DNA of 64,000 nt from Dryas octopetala (Eukaryota; Streptophyta; Magnoliopsida; Rosales; Rosaceae). The notes beneath the pieces are model-generated. The model saw only the letters and a program-made list of their open reading frames with translations, did not search any database and was not told the origin of the DNA. Positions 46,132-64,000 of the stretch are shown here, piece by piece. Position numbers and translations under genes: made by a program. The stretch covers positions 16,742,164-16,806,163 of the forward strand of contig OY992834.1 of assembly GCA_963921425.1 (NCBI GenBank), written 5' to 3'. Numbering within the stretch: position 1 is the stretch's first letter; each line of letters begins with the position of its first letter.

Positions 46132-48283
46132 TTTCTTTTAATTTTTAATTTTTTGGGCTGAAAGTTTTTAAATTTTTTGATTATGAAGATAGAAAGGATA
46201 CATGGGATAAATGATAGAAAAAGGAAGAAGAATGAAGAAATGAGGGAGAAAAAAAGGAACAAGGGAGTATTCATAACATAAATATTGAAATTTTAAATAC
46301 AATTGTTAAGGTAGTTTTTGTTGTTTAATTTCAAGTTTTTCTTTTATCCTCTCACATCTCATTTTCTTTCCCATATTCTTCCCATAAAACTATCAAATGC
46401 ACTTTTGATCAAGGTTTAATTATAATTTATCCCCCAAAATATTGGGAGGTTTAATTATAATTTTTCATGTATTTAGTTTATGAAAGCAAGTGCAAACACT
46501 ACCTCCTTGTATTTCCATGCAATGAAAACTTGCTAGATTTTTTTTTCCTGCTTTTCTAGATTTTTTTATGGTATGATGTAGTTCTAAATGTTATTTAAAT
46601 TAATATTTTCTTTTTTCTTTTTAAATTGGACATATAGTTTTATTACATTTTAATATAAACATTGAAACGCATCAGAATCTATTATCTTTTGATTTTTTTT
46701 TTGTTAATTTCATCATTATTCACAAAAAAAAAAAAACAAATCTGAAGATGCTCTAAAATATATTCCAAAAATAAAAAAATGTGAAAATTCAGATTTTTTT
46801 TATCTGAAAGTTCCGAAAATGTAATATTCCGAAAAAATCCAAAAATTCCGAATTAAAATAAGATGTTGAAATTTCGATTTTTTGGAATGGAAATTAGAAT
46901 AAAAATTCCATTCCAAAATTTTTTTATTTGAAATTGAAACACTTTATTTCTGATACGATCCGTCCAAAAAACACCCTTAGCTCCAACTATGAATGAGAAA
47001 TTAGGTTCTCTTGGATTTAGAAAGTTGAACTCAAAACCAAATGGTTAACGAAGCTCCACAAGTGCTTCTTGCTAGTTCACTCATGGTGGTCTCAATACCC
47101 CATATTTGCCCATTTAACAAAAACACTTTACACAACAATAAAACATGGTTTTGAAGAGGACGGTGATGTGGAGATCTCGGGGACCTGTATAATCTGGTCG
47201 ACGTTGACTATGTGGATAGTCGACAATATATTAAGGTCGAAAAAGACCAATTATGGTCAACAAAGACCAATATATTATGGTCAACAAAAACCAATTTCAA
47301 GATCTTTTCACTCTCAACCTCCTCCCTTTTGGGATGACGAATTGTGAGCAAAACCTTGATGTTGGCAACAATTGCCTCTATGGTTGATTGTTTGCATACA
47401 TATTACATGGTACTTGTTTTAAATGGTTTACACTTTACACCTAATTTGCTGCTGCATTAATTTATCTGGAAGGTTAATTCTTTCATTTAAATATGAATTA
47501 AGGAGTTGGTGAGCAAAGGTCTGAGTAGATAAAAAACGAGAGATTTTGGATTGTGGACTGAAATAATTGTAGCCCCCACTGAAATATCAGTTTTGGCTGT
47601 TTGAATTTTAGTTTATGGGATTAGAGCGATCAATTTCCCATGCTTCACAGCAAAATTTAAGAGGGACTTATACTCTATTAGTGAAAAGGTAAAATCGTCA
47701 ATATCCAAGAGTCAAACAACATATACTTGTAAGCCATGTATGTTTGTAGGATAAAAATCATACTTTTTAACAATGCTTTTATGAATTGAGTTATTTCTAT
47801 TTAAAAGGTCAAGAACAAAGGAAGATGGCAAGTTGGAAATCTCAAATAAAAACTAAAAATTGAGCTAATGCTAGATGGATCTCAGTTCTAGATAGACATG
47901 TTAGCTTAGTACATTATATTTTATGTGGAATTTAGTATTGTTAAAGATCACAATTTTAAATCCAAAATGATGTAGTGATATTTTTTTAAGGGTCTATTAA
48001 TTATTAGGTACTGACACATTTTTTTATTACTCAAAACACACCAAAAGCCTTATACTTTCTTTGCGGGCCATCTTCTACAAATCTGGGCGTTCATGGTCTC
48101 TGTTTGTATCAGACCCTTTCTCTTTCCCCCTCTCTTCTCTTCTTCCCTCCCTCTCCCTTTATCTCTCTTCTCTCCTCTGTCCATCTCTCTACTATGTTGC
48201 AGCTTAATTGAACTAGTTCATATCTCGAAATCTTTATCAAAGAAACTGGGTAGTACTAGTGGTCCCTCTAATTAATTGAACTC
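46132..48283. other. Spacer between the MMTAG2-like and AMMECR1-like genes
   Basis: No gene. 46780-46980 is rich in 'ttccga' and 'aaattcc' words like 32580-32750. 47195-47300 has three copies of 'gtc(a/g)acaaa(g/a)accaat'-type words. A pyrimidine-rich run (48110-48195) precedes the CTGCAG array. Confidence 0.4.
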
Positions 48284-48745
48284 CAAAAAAACTGCAGTTT
48301 CAGTTCACAAACTGCTTTCAGTTCACTTTGCAGTTTCAGAAACTGCAGTTTCACTTGTAGTTAGTAATTGCAACTGCAAGCCTGCAGCTCCAATAAACTG
48401 CAGTTTCATTTACACTGCAACTACAAGCTTGCAACTCAAATAAACTGCAGTTTCAGTTCATTTGCAGTTTCTGAAACTGCAGTTGCAACTCAAATAAACT
48501 GCAGTTTCTGAAACTGCAACTCCAATAAACTGCAGTTTCAACTCTAATAAATTGCAGTTTCTGCAGTTTCAGTTCATTTACAGTTCTAGAAACTGCAGTT
48601 TCAGTTCACTTACAGTTTCAGAAACTGCAGTTTCAGTTTCAGTTCACACAAACTGCAGTTTCTGCAGTTTCAGTTCACAAACTGCAGAAAGTTCACTGTA
48701 AAACAGCAGTTTTTTATGCAGTTCCAGAAACTGCAGAAAACTGCA
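48284..48745. repeat. Palindromic CTGCAGTTTCAG-rich array
   Basis: About 460 bp made of irregularly spaced copies of aaactgcagttt (a 12-bp palindrome) and its parts cagtttcagttca, gaaactgcag and actgcaact. Units occur in both orientations, so the array is rich in alternative hairpins. It is not a simple fixed-period tandem repeat. It lies about 0.9 kb upstream of the AMMECR1-like start codon, with a purine-rich (gaaagag) tract following at 48930-49035. Confidence 0.9.
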
Positions 48746-49612
48746 GTTTCAGAAACTGAACTAAACAAAAAAATCAAGAACCTAAACATAAATCGGCGAA
48801 AGGGGTCGTGGAACTCGCTGATCAGGAAGTCTGAGCTCTCGATCTTGCGACGTTGTCCAGATCGATCTTGCGACGTCGTCCAGAGAGAGAGAGGGTGGGC
48901 TGGTGGTCAACGCAGGTGGGGGATGGAGTTACTGATGGAGGAAATGAGAGAAAGGAAGAAGAAAAAAAAAGAAAGAGAAAGGAGAAGGAAAAAAAAGAAG
49001 AAGAAAGAGAAACGGAGGAGAGAGAAGAGAGAATGAGATCAAGGTGGGTAGTGGGAAGTATGGGTTGAGTGCATTATAATGTGGAGAGAGAAATCAAATG
49101 CAATGACCTAATTCTTAATAAAGTGACCTAATTGTTACATTTTATTGATCATGGTATTACATATTAAAAACAATAACTAGTATGTAGCTTAGGGTAATTA
49201 ATTCTTTTTTTAATTCATATATGGATTCATTTAAAAAAATTGAGGGTATAGGGGTGTAACTTGTAACTTGTAAGGTTGTTTGAATAAATAGGAGGAAAAG
49301 TGAGGGGTATTATGGGGAAAGAGGCGCGAAGTTTTCAATTCTCTTTCTCAGAGGTCCAGTGTGCAGAGGATGCTCATTTGCACAAGCAATAATATAAAAC
49401 AGAGAGGAAAAAAGAGCATTTCTCTTTTCTACTTTCTTCTCTCTCACTCTCAATTATTTATGCCTTCTAGGACCACAGCCTCTCCTCTCTTGATAAATTA
49501 TAATACACAAAGAGGTTTGCTTGTTCCATTCATTCTCTAAAACCCCAATTCAGCGATCAATTACGAACCGATTGTACCCAAGTAATAATCATAATAATAA
49601 TCACAGACGAAA
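48746..49612. other. Upstream and promoter region of the AMMECR1-like gene
   Basis: Purine-rich tract (48930-49035), then AT-rich sequence. The last 200 bp are CT-rich, typical of a plant 5' UTR. The ATG at 49613 is in an aaaATGG context. No specific motif is claimed. Confidence 0.4.
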
Positions 49613-56793
<7,181 letters not shown>

Positions 56794-57787
56794 TTCTTCC
56801 AAAATGCTTTTTCTAGGACCAAAAGGTACTTTGGTCAAAACAAATTGAATTATCTCAAGAGAAAGCATCTGGGTTGGAATGGATTTGTTTGTTATTCCAG
56901 TCCAGACTGCAATAATTGTGACCTGTCAATATCATTCTTCAAAGTCATTTGATTTTGAAGAAAGAAAACCAAAAACACTTTCGAACTCATCTTTCTCAGA
57001 TTTCACTGCTCCATTCCTGAAAGCTGTATTTGTAAAAGTTTGTAATTCAAAATTTCCCAGTAATGTTTATCTGCTTAGTTTTATTTCATCCTCTCTCTGA
57101 TAAAAAATGGTAGTCAATGTCCTAGTAAGTTAATCAGAGTGACAAAAGCTTTGGTTATGTGAATTAATAAACCATACTTGAAAGGTCAGTGGCAATTGCT
57201 GTTGAATCAGAAAAAGTTTGAACAATTATTGGGCAGAAGCCCGCCTCCTACTGCATGGTATTTGGTCATTTTGGCACACATTGGATTTGGTAATTTGACG
57301 TACATTGAGTTTATGGACCAAATGGAGTTGATTTGAAGCATAACCAAAGATGTAATGACTATTTAGCAGTAATCTTGTTAATTGTGGTTCGTTTTGGAGG
57401 CAAAGCTTGTATTTTCAATTTGGCCTTAAAAAAAAAAAAGATGAAGAAAACCTCAGTTGGGTGAATATTTTTCTTCCACCTGTAGATGGGGGGGAAATAT
57501 GACTTGAAATGCCCTGTGATGCAGCCACAACTCACAAGTAGATCGGCTCGATCCCCATTGTAGTCATGAACAACAAACCCCAATCCACGAAGGCCAAGCT
57601 ACTTTGCTACTGTGCCGTGAGTTTGCACCCATCGTTGAACAACAGTACCAGAGACACTAGAAGGCTCAACAAAATTGGGGAACAACAAAGGGGAAACCAA
57701 AAAAGCATGAAGAGTTGCTTCGGTATGATGTTACATTTGGGGAAGAACAAAAAGGAAACCAATTTTCCCGCAAAAATATATCCCTTA
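56794..57787. other. 3' flank of the AMMECR1-like gene
   Basis: Contains the 3' UTR, with several aataaa-like words (for example near 57163). The open frames around 56879-57100 and 57566-57802 have no recognisable domain. Confidence 0.4.
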
Positions 57788-57796
57788 TTAATAGAA

Positions 57797-58681
57797 GGGT
57801 AAATTACAATTTAATACTTCAATTTTATCTCGGATTTCAAGTTAGTACCTCAAATTCAAAAAGTTGCAATTTCATGCCTCAACTTTCATTTTGTTTCAAG
57901 TTAATACCTCCGTTAGTCTTGCCGTAAAAAATGCCGTTATCTGATGATGTGTCACACCACTAACAAGCTTTATTTCAATTTAGTACCTCAACTTTATCAT
58001 GTTTTTCAAGTTCATACCTCAAGTTCAAAAACTTGCAAATAAATAAATGTTTTCCAGTTTTTATCTCAACTTCACCCCAGTTTTTTTCCCATCAAATCTC
58101 TATCAAAATTATCAATCTTATACTCATTTTGAAGCTATGAATATCCTCTTTACAACCATATAAAAATCATGCAAAAAAGAGTTATGAAACCCAAGATAAT
58201 TGGTCACAAAGTAGGCTACCTAAAAGCGCCAAATTTTTCAAACAAATTGACAATTTCGGATAGCCTAATTTGTGACTACTTCTTTCGCGTTTCATAGCTC
58301 CTTTTTGAATTATTTCTATATGGTTATAAAGAGGATATTCATAGCTTCAAAATGAGTATACAATTGTTGATTTTGGTGAAGATTTGATGGGTCAAAAGTT
58401 GGGGTGAAGTTGAGATAAAAACTGGAAAATATTTATTTATTTGCAAGTTTTTTAACTTGAGGTATGAACTTGAAAAACATGATAAAGTTGATGTGCTAAA
58501 TTAAAATGAAGCCTTTAGTGGTGTGTCACGTCATCAGATAACGACCTTTTTGACGGCAAGACTAACGGAGGTATTAACTTAAAACAAAATGAAAGTTGAG
58601 GCATGAAATTGCAACTTTTTGAACTTGAAATACTAACTTGAAATCCGAGGTAAAGTTGAGGTATTAAATTGTAATTTACCC
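57797..58681. mobile_element. Near-complete palindromic Mutator-like element (885 bp)
   Basis: Exact 9-bp duplication ttaatagaa at 57788-57796 and 58682-58690. The ends read gggtaaattacaatttaata and its complement. The inverted repeat runs far inward: 'gccgttatctgatgatgtgt', 'ttatctcaacttcaccccag', 'gaagctatgaatatcctctt' and 'gtagtcacaaa'-type words pair across a centre near 58235, so the arms are about 400 bp. No coding content. The transcript would be one long hairpin. Confidence 0.95.
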
Positions 58682-58949
58682 TTAATAGAAACTGCTCACA
58701 TTATGTATTCTACTTCACTCAAACTCGGGACTAGGTTCAAGCAGGCAGTGATCCTTACCCCCACAGCAACACAACTCTTATGCTAGAATACTGCCTGCAA
58801 TAAACAACGACCAAGCCACCAAAATTCCACTGATTATTCTATCAAAATTTTTATTAAATTATTAATTCTAATTCTAAACTAAGAGAAGTTCGAATTTATT
58901 TATTTAACAACTTGAATCGTATGTCATTATTTTATATTATATTATGTAT

Positions 58950-59323
58950 ACCATTGAGGTATACATCATCTTAAACATAGTGAAGTATAGCTTGTGGGGT
59001 CAAATTCATGTTGTAATTTGATGATCGAATTCTTCTATTTTCTAAGTCTCTATATAATGGTCATCTTTGCAAAAAGTTAGACGATTCATAAATCGTTTAA
59101 TCATTTAATTAAAGGGCCATCATTTTAAGTATTTACGGAATCACTATGTTTGCCTATTTATTCAATCACAATTAGATATCCTAAAGGCTTCCAATTTATC
59201 TAATTTTTTTGTAAGGATAATCTTTGCATAGAGACTTAGAAAATAGACGATTTTGATCGACTTACAATGTTGGGTAGGTTTCACAAATCATAGTTTATTA
59301 TGTTTAAGATGAGGTATACCTTA
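58950..59323. mobile_element. MITE with palindromic interior
   Basis: Left 'gaggtatacatcatcttaaa' and right complement 'aaggtatacctcatcttaaa' are inverted ends of about 45 bp. The interior pairs 'ttgatgatcgaattcttcta' with 'gacgattttgatcg' and contains 'caatcacaattagatat'. Related to 18450-18760. Target duplication unclear. Confidence 0.65.
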
Positions 59324-60355
59324 ACAGAATGGGCCAACTCTATATTGTATTGCAACGATCCGAACCGTCTATTATTTAGGTATATATTTAAAAATCATCC
59401 TTACAAAAAATTAGACAAATCGGAAACCATTAATCTATCAAACTTTGAACAAATAAATAGACGAACATAATATTTTCGATAAACACTTGAAAATTTGAAC
59501 TAGATAAACATATATATATATATAGGGAAAATTTTTCATTCAGGACACGTACTTTGGGGTCAATCTTAGTTTAGGACACCAGTTTGGGTTTGTGCTAGTT
59601 TAGGACACATATTTAGGATTTGTATTAATGTGGGACAATCCGTCACCTCCGTCAAGAATTCCGTTAAAAATAGACATGTGCCATGCACATGACCTATTTT
59701 CAAGGGACAAAATGGACAATTCACCATAATATATTAAAATAATTAAAAATAAAACTAAAACAAAAAAGAAAGAAGAACAAGATGGCAGCGCACCCCTTCT
59801 CCACCCAGCCCCAACTCACCTCCGGTGGCCATACTTGCCGGCAGTGACCCCACCATCCCCCCTCTCTATCTCACTATCTCTCTCCCTCCATTTCTCTATT
59901 CCTCTCTTTGTCTCTTTTTCTCTGCAGATCGCACCCTCCTTTTTCTCTCTCTATTTCTCTGCACATCGCCCCAACCACCTCTAGCGGTGGCCTTACCCAC
60001 CGGCGACGACCCACCCTCCCCCCTCTCTCTCTTTCTCTCTTCATCTCCGCACCTCTCTTCATTATGTTCTTTTCAAACCTCTCCACCTTCCTATCAGCCA
60101 AACGCCTCGATGTTGTCTGCAAAAACCCAATACACATATACATCCCAATTTCAGATCTACCAAAACCCTTTCCATCAATTTAAACTAAATAGTTCACCAT
60201 CTTCATATTATTACAGATCTGAATCAAAGCATACGCCTTTAGACAAAACCCAAATTACTTGATCTAAAATTACAGATCTGATTAATGAGATTGAGAAACA
60301 ATCAAACACGAGTTGGGGCTGGGTGGAGAAGGGGTGCGCAGATGGAACAGAGGGA

Positions 60356-60359
<4 letters not shown>

Positions 60360-60388
<29 letters not shown>
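60360..60388. repeat. (GA)n microsatellite
   Basis: GA run within the outer element; a second, longer one follows at 60644-60698. They generate overlapping low-complexity open frames (R/E or L/S repeats) that are not genes. Confidence 0.95.
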
Positions 60389-60390
<2 letters not shown>

Positions 60391-60641
60391 GAGGAGACGG
60401 CCGGGAAGGTGGTCGGCGTCAGGTGGCTGGGCCATGTGCGCTTGCAGGGGGCGCGAAGGAGAGAGAGAACAGAGGAGAGAGAGAGCGGCGGGCTGGCAAA
60501 GGGGACTGGTCTGGGGGGGTTGGCGCCGGCGAGAACAGCTCGCCGATGATCTTGGGTTGTCGGGGAAAGTGGCCGGAGGGGCTGGACTTGGGTGGAGCTG
60601 GGTGTGTGCAGGGAGTGCTGCCCGAGAGAGAGAGAAGTGAG

Positions 60642-60643
<2 letters not shown>

Positions 60644-60698
<55 letters not shown>
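60644..60698. repeat. (GA)n microsatellite
   Basis: About 52 bases of GA just left of the inner Mutator-like element. Confidence 0.96.
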
Positions 60699-60702
<4 letters not shown>

Positions 60703-60771
60703 AGAGAAGAGAGGGTGGGTCGTCGCCGGCAGTAAAGCCACCGCCGGAGGTGGTTGGGGCTGAGTGAAAAG

Positions 60772-61946
60772 GGAAAAATTTTCAAAAAGGACACGTACTT
60801 TGGGGTCAATCTTAGTTTAGGACACCAGTTTGGGTTTGTGTTAGTTTAGGACATATATTTTGGGTTTGTATCAGTTTGGGCTTTTCCGTCACCTCTGTCA
60901 AATCCCCCGTTAAAAACAGACCACGTGACTTGCACCTGACTTATTTTAAAGGGCAAAATTGTCACTCCCTTGCTTTTAAGAACCCTATCATAATTAACAG
61001 GGTACAAACCAACAATTAACCCTAATTTAAGTGGATCCATTGAGGAAAAAAAACTACTAAAAAGAAACAAAGAGAGTTTTAACTGAAAATAAAAAACTTT
61101 CCATTTCTGGTCAGCCTTGCTTCCCCAGTTCCCCAAAAGGGCCATAACTACTTTGTCAATTACCCACAAACACAGAACCCCTCTGAAAACTTTTCTCATG
61201 CTCACTGTAATTTTCCCTCCTCCCAAACACCCAATGATCTCCACACTCCAACTATCATCTCCCAATCCCTATCCTCACTTCAAAAACCCAACTTTCCCCT
61301 CTATTCCCGTTTCCTAGGGCTTCTTTATTCGTCCCCAAACCTCATACAAACCCCCCCCCCCCAAAAAAAAATGCTCACCAAAATCATAAAACGCGGCCAC
61401 CGCAAATCCTTCAAACCCGACCTCACTACCGATTTCGAATTCGGACCACCCGACTCACAATCCGCCGTCACTTTCCCCCCTTGGAATCCGATGGAATCCC
61501 TCCCTCTACTCCAAAACGTCGCCGTTTCGGATCGCCCGTCCCTCTTCCTCTGCAAACTCCAAGTCTGCTCGTTCCTCTGCGACTTCTCCGACCCTCTCAA
61601 ATGCGTGCGAGAGAAGGAGCTCAAGCGCCAAACCCTAATGGAGCTTGTGGACCTGATCGACTCCGGTTCGTGCAAGCTCACCGTTCCAATGCAGTTGGAT
61701 CTGACAGAGAAGTCGCAGAGGAACGAGCAAGATATATCCAACTGCAAGGGAGTGACAATTTTGCCCTTTAAAATAAGTCAGGTGCAAGTCACGTGGTCTG
61801 TTTTTAACGGAGGATTTGACAGAGGTGACGGAAAAGCCCAAACTGATACAAACCCAAAATATATGTCCTAAACTAACACAAACCCAAACTGGTGTCCTAA
61901 ACTAAGATTGACCCCAAAGTACGTGTCCTTTTTGAAAATTTTTCCC
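60772..61946. mobile_element. Young Pack-MULE carrying a PP2A B' subunit first exon
   Basis: Exact 9-bp duplication gagtgaaaa at 60763-60771 and 61947-61955. Inverted repeats of about 205 bp (60772-60976 and 61743-61946) appear to differ at a single position, so the insertion is recent or the ends were homogenised. The 1175-bp element has no transposase. Between the repeats lie about 770 bp of host-gene-like DNA: a pyrimidine-rich 5' UTR-like part (61080-61370), then an ATG and the captured exon 61371-61740. It is inserted in an older element with related ends. Confidence 0.96.
61371..61871 (+). CDS. Captured first exon of PP2A B' (B56) regulatory subunit, fused to the repeat
   Basis: 166 codons from ATG 61371. 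Residues 1-17 MLTKIIKRGHRKSFKPD resemble the N-termini of plant B' subunits. Then LPLLQNVAVSDRPSLFLCKL, CDFSDPLKCVREKELKRQTL and MELVDLIDSGSCKLT follow the conserved B56 pattern (FxxKLxxCxxxFDFxDPxxxxxEKxxKRQTLxELVDxxxSG). B' subunits select substrates of protein phosphatase 2A. The similarity stops near residue 123 (about 61740); the last ~43 residues are read from the inverted repeat (TILPFKISQVQVTWSVFNGG...). The rest of the B56 helical repeats are absent, so it cannot bind PP2A normally. Open frame intact, expression unknown. Confidence 0.85.
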   Translation: MLTKIIKRGHRKSFKPDLTTDFEFGPPDSQSAVTFPPWNPMESLPLLQNVAVSDRPSLFLCKLQVCSFLCDFSDPLKCVREKELKRQTLMELVDLIDSGSCKLTVPMQLDLTEKSQRNEQDISNCKGVTILPFKISQVQVTWSVFNGGFDRGDGKAQTDTNPKYMS

Positions 61947-62306
61947 GAGTGAAAACGGGGGGGGGGGGGGGTGAGATCTGCATCTCCCTCTTCAATCCTT
62001 TTTTTTTTTCTGTGTTTTTTGTGTTTATAGTTTTAAACTTTTTTAATATATTTTTAGTTTTAATCTTGTTTATTTTTAATTATTTTAATATATTATGGTG
62101 AATTGTCCATTTTGTCCCTTGAAAATAGGTCATGTGCATGGCACATGTCTATTTTTAACGGAATTCTTGACGGAAGTGACGGATTGTCCCACATTAATAC
62201 AAATCCTAAATATGTGTCCTAAACTAGCACAAACCTAAACTGGTGTCCTAAACTAAGATTGACCCCAAACTAGGTGTCCTGTTTGAAAATTTTTCCCATA
62301 TATATA

Positions 62307-63999
62307 ATGAGGTAAACGTATATGAAGCAAGAGTAGGGTCATGCATGCATGATGTTCTTTTCAATATGTGTGATAAGCTTAAATGCATGTCTTCCCCATT
62401 CCAAAAATATTAAATGGACTTGTACTTAAACTTATCTATAGAATTAAGTTTTTTTTTTTTGTTACATCGGAGGGAATTGAACCTTAGACATAGTCTAATC
62501 TTAACCCTTACCTCACACACCCTCACCACTTGGGTTAACCCCAAAGGCTTTATGAAATTAATGATTTAATCAAGCATAATGAACAATAATAACTAAGCCA
62601 ATAAGATGAACAATAATAACATTATTGAATGTGGCTGGTGGGGTTTTGTATGGTTAGTTGAATGTGTTAGGAAGTGACATGATATAAAAGTACCATTCAT
62701 CCTATATGAAAATTGCATCAGAAAGTGAATATATATAAAACATATGAGTAACTTAACATAAATAAGCTGTAGACTGTAGTATAGTTGGTGGAGACATGAT
62801 GGGCTTAGGGGAAAAAGGGGTCAAACTCTTTTTGCCTCTAAAATATTTAACTTTTTAACAAAACTAACTAATTTGAGGAAAAATGGAGAAATTTGGCAAT
62901 ATTTATGAAATATCGGCTAAAAATTAAACATATGGCATTTACAAAAAAAAAACAAAAAACAAAAAACAAAAAGTTTTCAATTGATAAATTGCTTATACAA
63001 ATGAGAAAAACCATCGAAGAAACCTTGGGAGTATTCCAAAATATCCAAACCCTAAAAAACCAAAAATTTCCACAAAATTTAATAATATGGTTTAAGGATT
63101 ACCACATGGTTATGGCTAATGAAGAAGTGCCTAGAGAGTTGTTTAAGAGACTAACTCAATATTGTGAAAGCCCCATGGGCCTAGCTCACCCTTGAAACCT
63201 GCTTATAAGGGGAGGATTGCCCAAGACTTATACATTGTACAAATCAACTGTATCCTGGCGATGCGATGTGGGATATTTAATACTCACCAAAATAGAGCAA
63301 TGGTAAAACCATTACCATTATATTCAACTACTTAAACTAAAAACACTACAAATTAAGTTTATTTGTATCTAATACCTCTAATTCCCAAATATATAACAAA
63401 AATAGGACCTAAAATTTCCATACAAACAAAACCCACTTCTTTTTTCTTCAACTCCATTCACCCAAACATGTCCAAAACTCATCATATATTTTCAATCTCC
63501 CTAAAAAGTGCAGACCCAAAAGCTTCTGAAAAAAAGAAGACAAAAAACAACTTTAACAAATCTAAATGGGTTTAATGGGTTTTTTTGGTTGAGTCAGACT
63601 CGATCTATAGGACACGATTCGAAGTGATTATGGTTGAATTTTAGTGAATTGATGAAGAAGGAAATGTTGGAAGCTGGGTTTGAACTGTCGGATTATATTT
63701 CACTTAAAGAGCTTCATTTGATCTTACCCGCACAATCAATGTCACACCCTAAAACCGGAGTAATGTTTTTAGGCATTTTCCTGAATCGAGCGTGTGATAT
63801 TGAGCATGTGTTGCCATTGTGGCCATTAAAATAGATTTAGAAGGTATGGTTTCTTGTAATAAGATCAAAATAACTACAACATTTTGGAAATGTAAGTAAT
63901 TAATACACTGTAACTTTACAAGTCAATTTTCTAATGTCAAAGATCTAAAATACGATAACCTTCTCTCAGGACTAAGTAGTACGTAAGTGTCATATATTA
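62307..63999. other. AT-rich region to the window end
   Basis: No gene supported. 63165-63250 carries a phrase, 'ccatgggcctagctcaccct' with 'aaggggaggattgcccaag' and 'gatgcgatgtggg', of the kind found in dispersed plant LTR promoters, here unpaired. 63739 begins 'tgtcacaccctaaaaccgg', another LTR-like start that may continue beyond the window. The open frames at 62893-63195 and 63634-63834 have no recognised domain. Confidence 0.4.
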
Positions 64000-64000
64000 A

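Larger units (their letters stand above)
59525..62297. mobile_element. Outer Mutator-like element of a nested pair
   Basis: Inverted repeats of about 245 bp: left 'gggaaaatttttcattcagg' through 'caccataatatattaaaa', right its complement ending at 62297. The flanks carry atatatata on both sides (59516-59524 and 62298-62306), exact but low complexity. The interior left part (59780-60771) is GC-rich with its own inverted repeats: 'ccccttctccacccagcccc' at 59797 against 'ggggctgggtggagaagggg' at 60316. It also has (GA)n runs. The inner element of the same family is inserted at 60772-61946. Confidence 0.88.

Noticed and set aside
59825..60809. Open frames of up to 176 residues rich in S/L or R/E
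   Set aside because: They read through GA/CT microsatellites and GC-rich fold-back arms of the outer Mutator-like element.
62893..63195. 100-residue open frame
   Set aside because: Lysine-rich start from an A-rich run, and the end overlaps an LTR-like phrase. No domain recognised.

Overview
The window is nuclear DNA of a flowering plant, most likely a eudicot: spliced genes with GT-AG introns, AT-rich spacers, microsatellites and many plant-type transposable elements. I cannot name the species. No bacterial, organellar or CRISPR-like content is seen.

Four host genes are supported. (1) A single-exon SUPERMAN/RABBIT EARS-type C2H2 zinc-finger repressor with a C-terminal EAR motif (minus strand, 15706-16410). 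(2) A three-exon minus-strand gene for a 514-residue protein I cannot name (29262-31779, 5' UTR exons to about 32400). (3) A four-exon plus-strand gene for the plant homologue of multiple myeloma tumor-associated protein 2 (38023-45021, 5' UTR from about 35900). (4) A five-exon plus-strand AMMECR1-family gene (49613-56793). In all three spliced genes the proposed exons join in frame and sum to a multiple of three. The genes look unrelated and do not form a cluster.

The rest is mostly mobile DNA. 192-6797 is a complete but internally deleted Ty3/gypsy element on the minus strand (LTRs 197-825 and 6153-6792, target duplication GATTA). It keeps a broken gag-protease frame joined to the last residues of the integrase end, and carries an opposite-strand coiled-coil ORF. 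From 7 kb on there is a dense set of terminal-inverted-repeat elements, many with 9-bp (Mutator-like) or 8-bp (hAT) target duplications. Several are nested. At least two Mutator-like elements have captured host gene pieces: a potassium-channel beta-subunit (aldo/keto reductase) exon at 20918-21044 and the first exon of a PP2A B' (B56) regulatory subunit at 61371-61740. A third (7039-8337) may carry a leucine-rich-repeat piece. 5'-truncated LINE tails sit in introns and spacers.

I do not see a clearly new multi-gene system. The most notable content is the set of gene-capturing Mutator-like elements, one almost unmutated between its two ends, followed by a near-complete 885-bp palindromic element, a perfect 60-bp hairpin in an AMMECR1 intron, a palindromic CTGCAG-rich array upstream of AMMECR1, and a possible upstream ORF that stops on the main start codon of the unknown gene.
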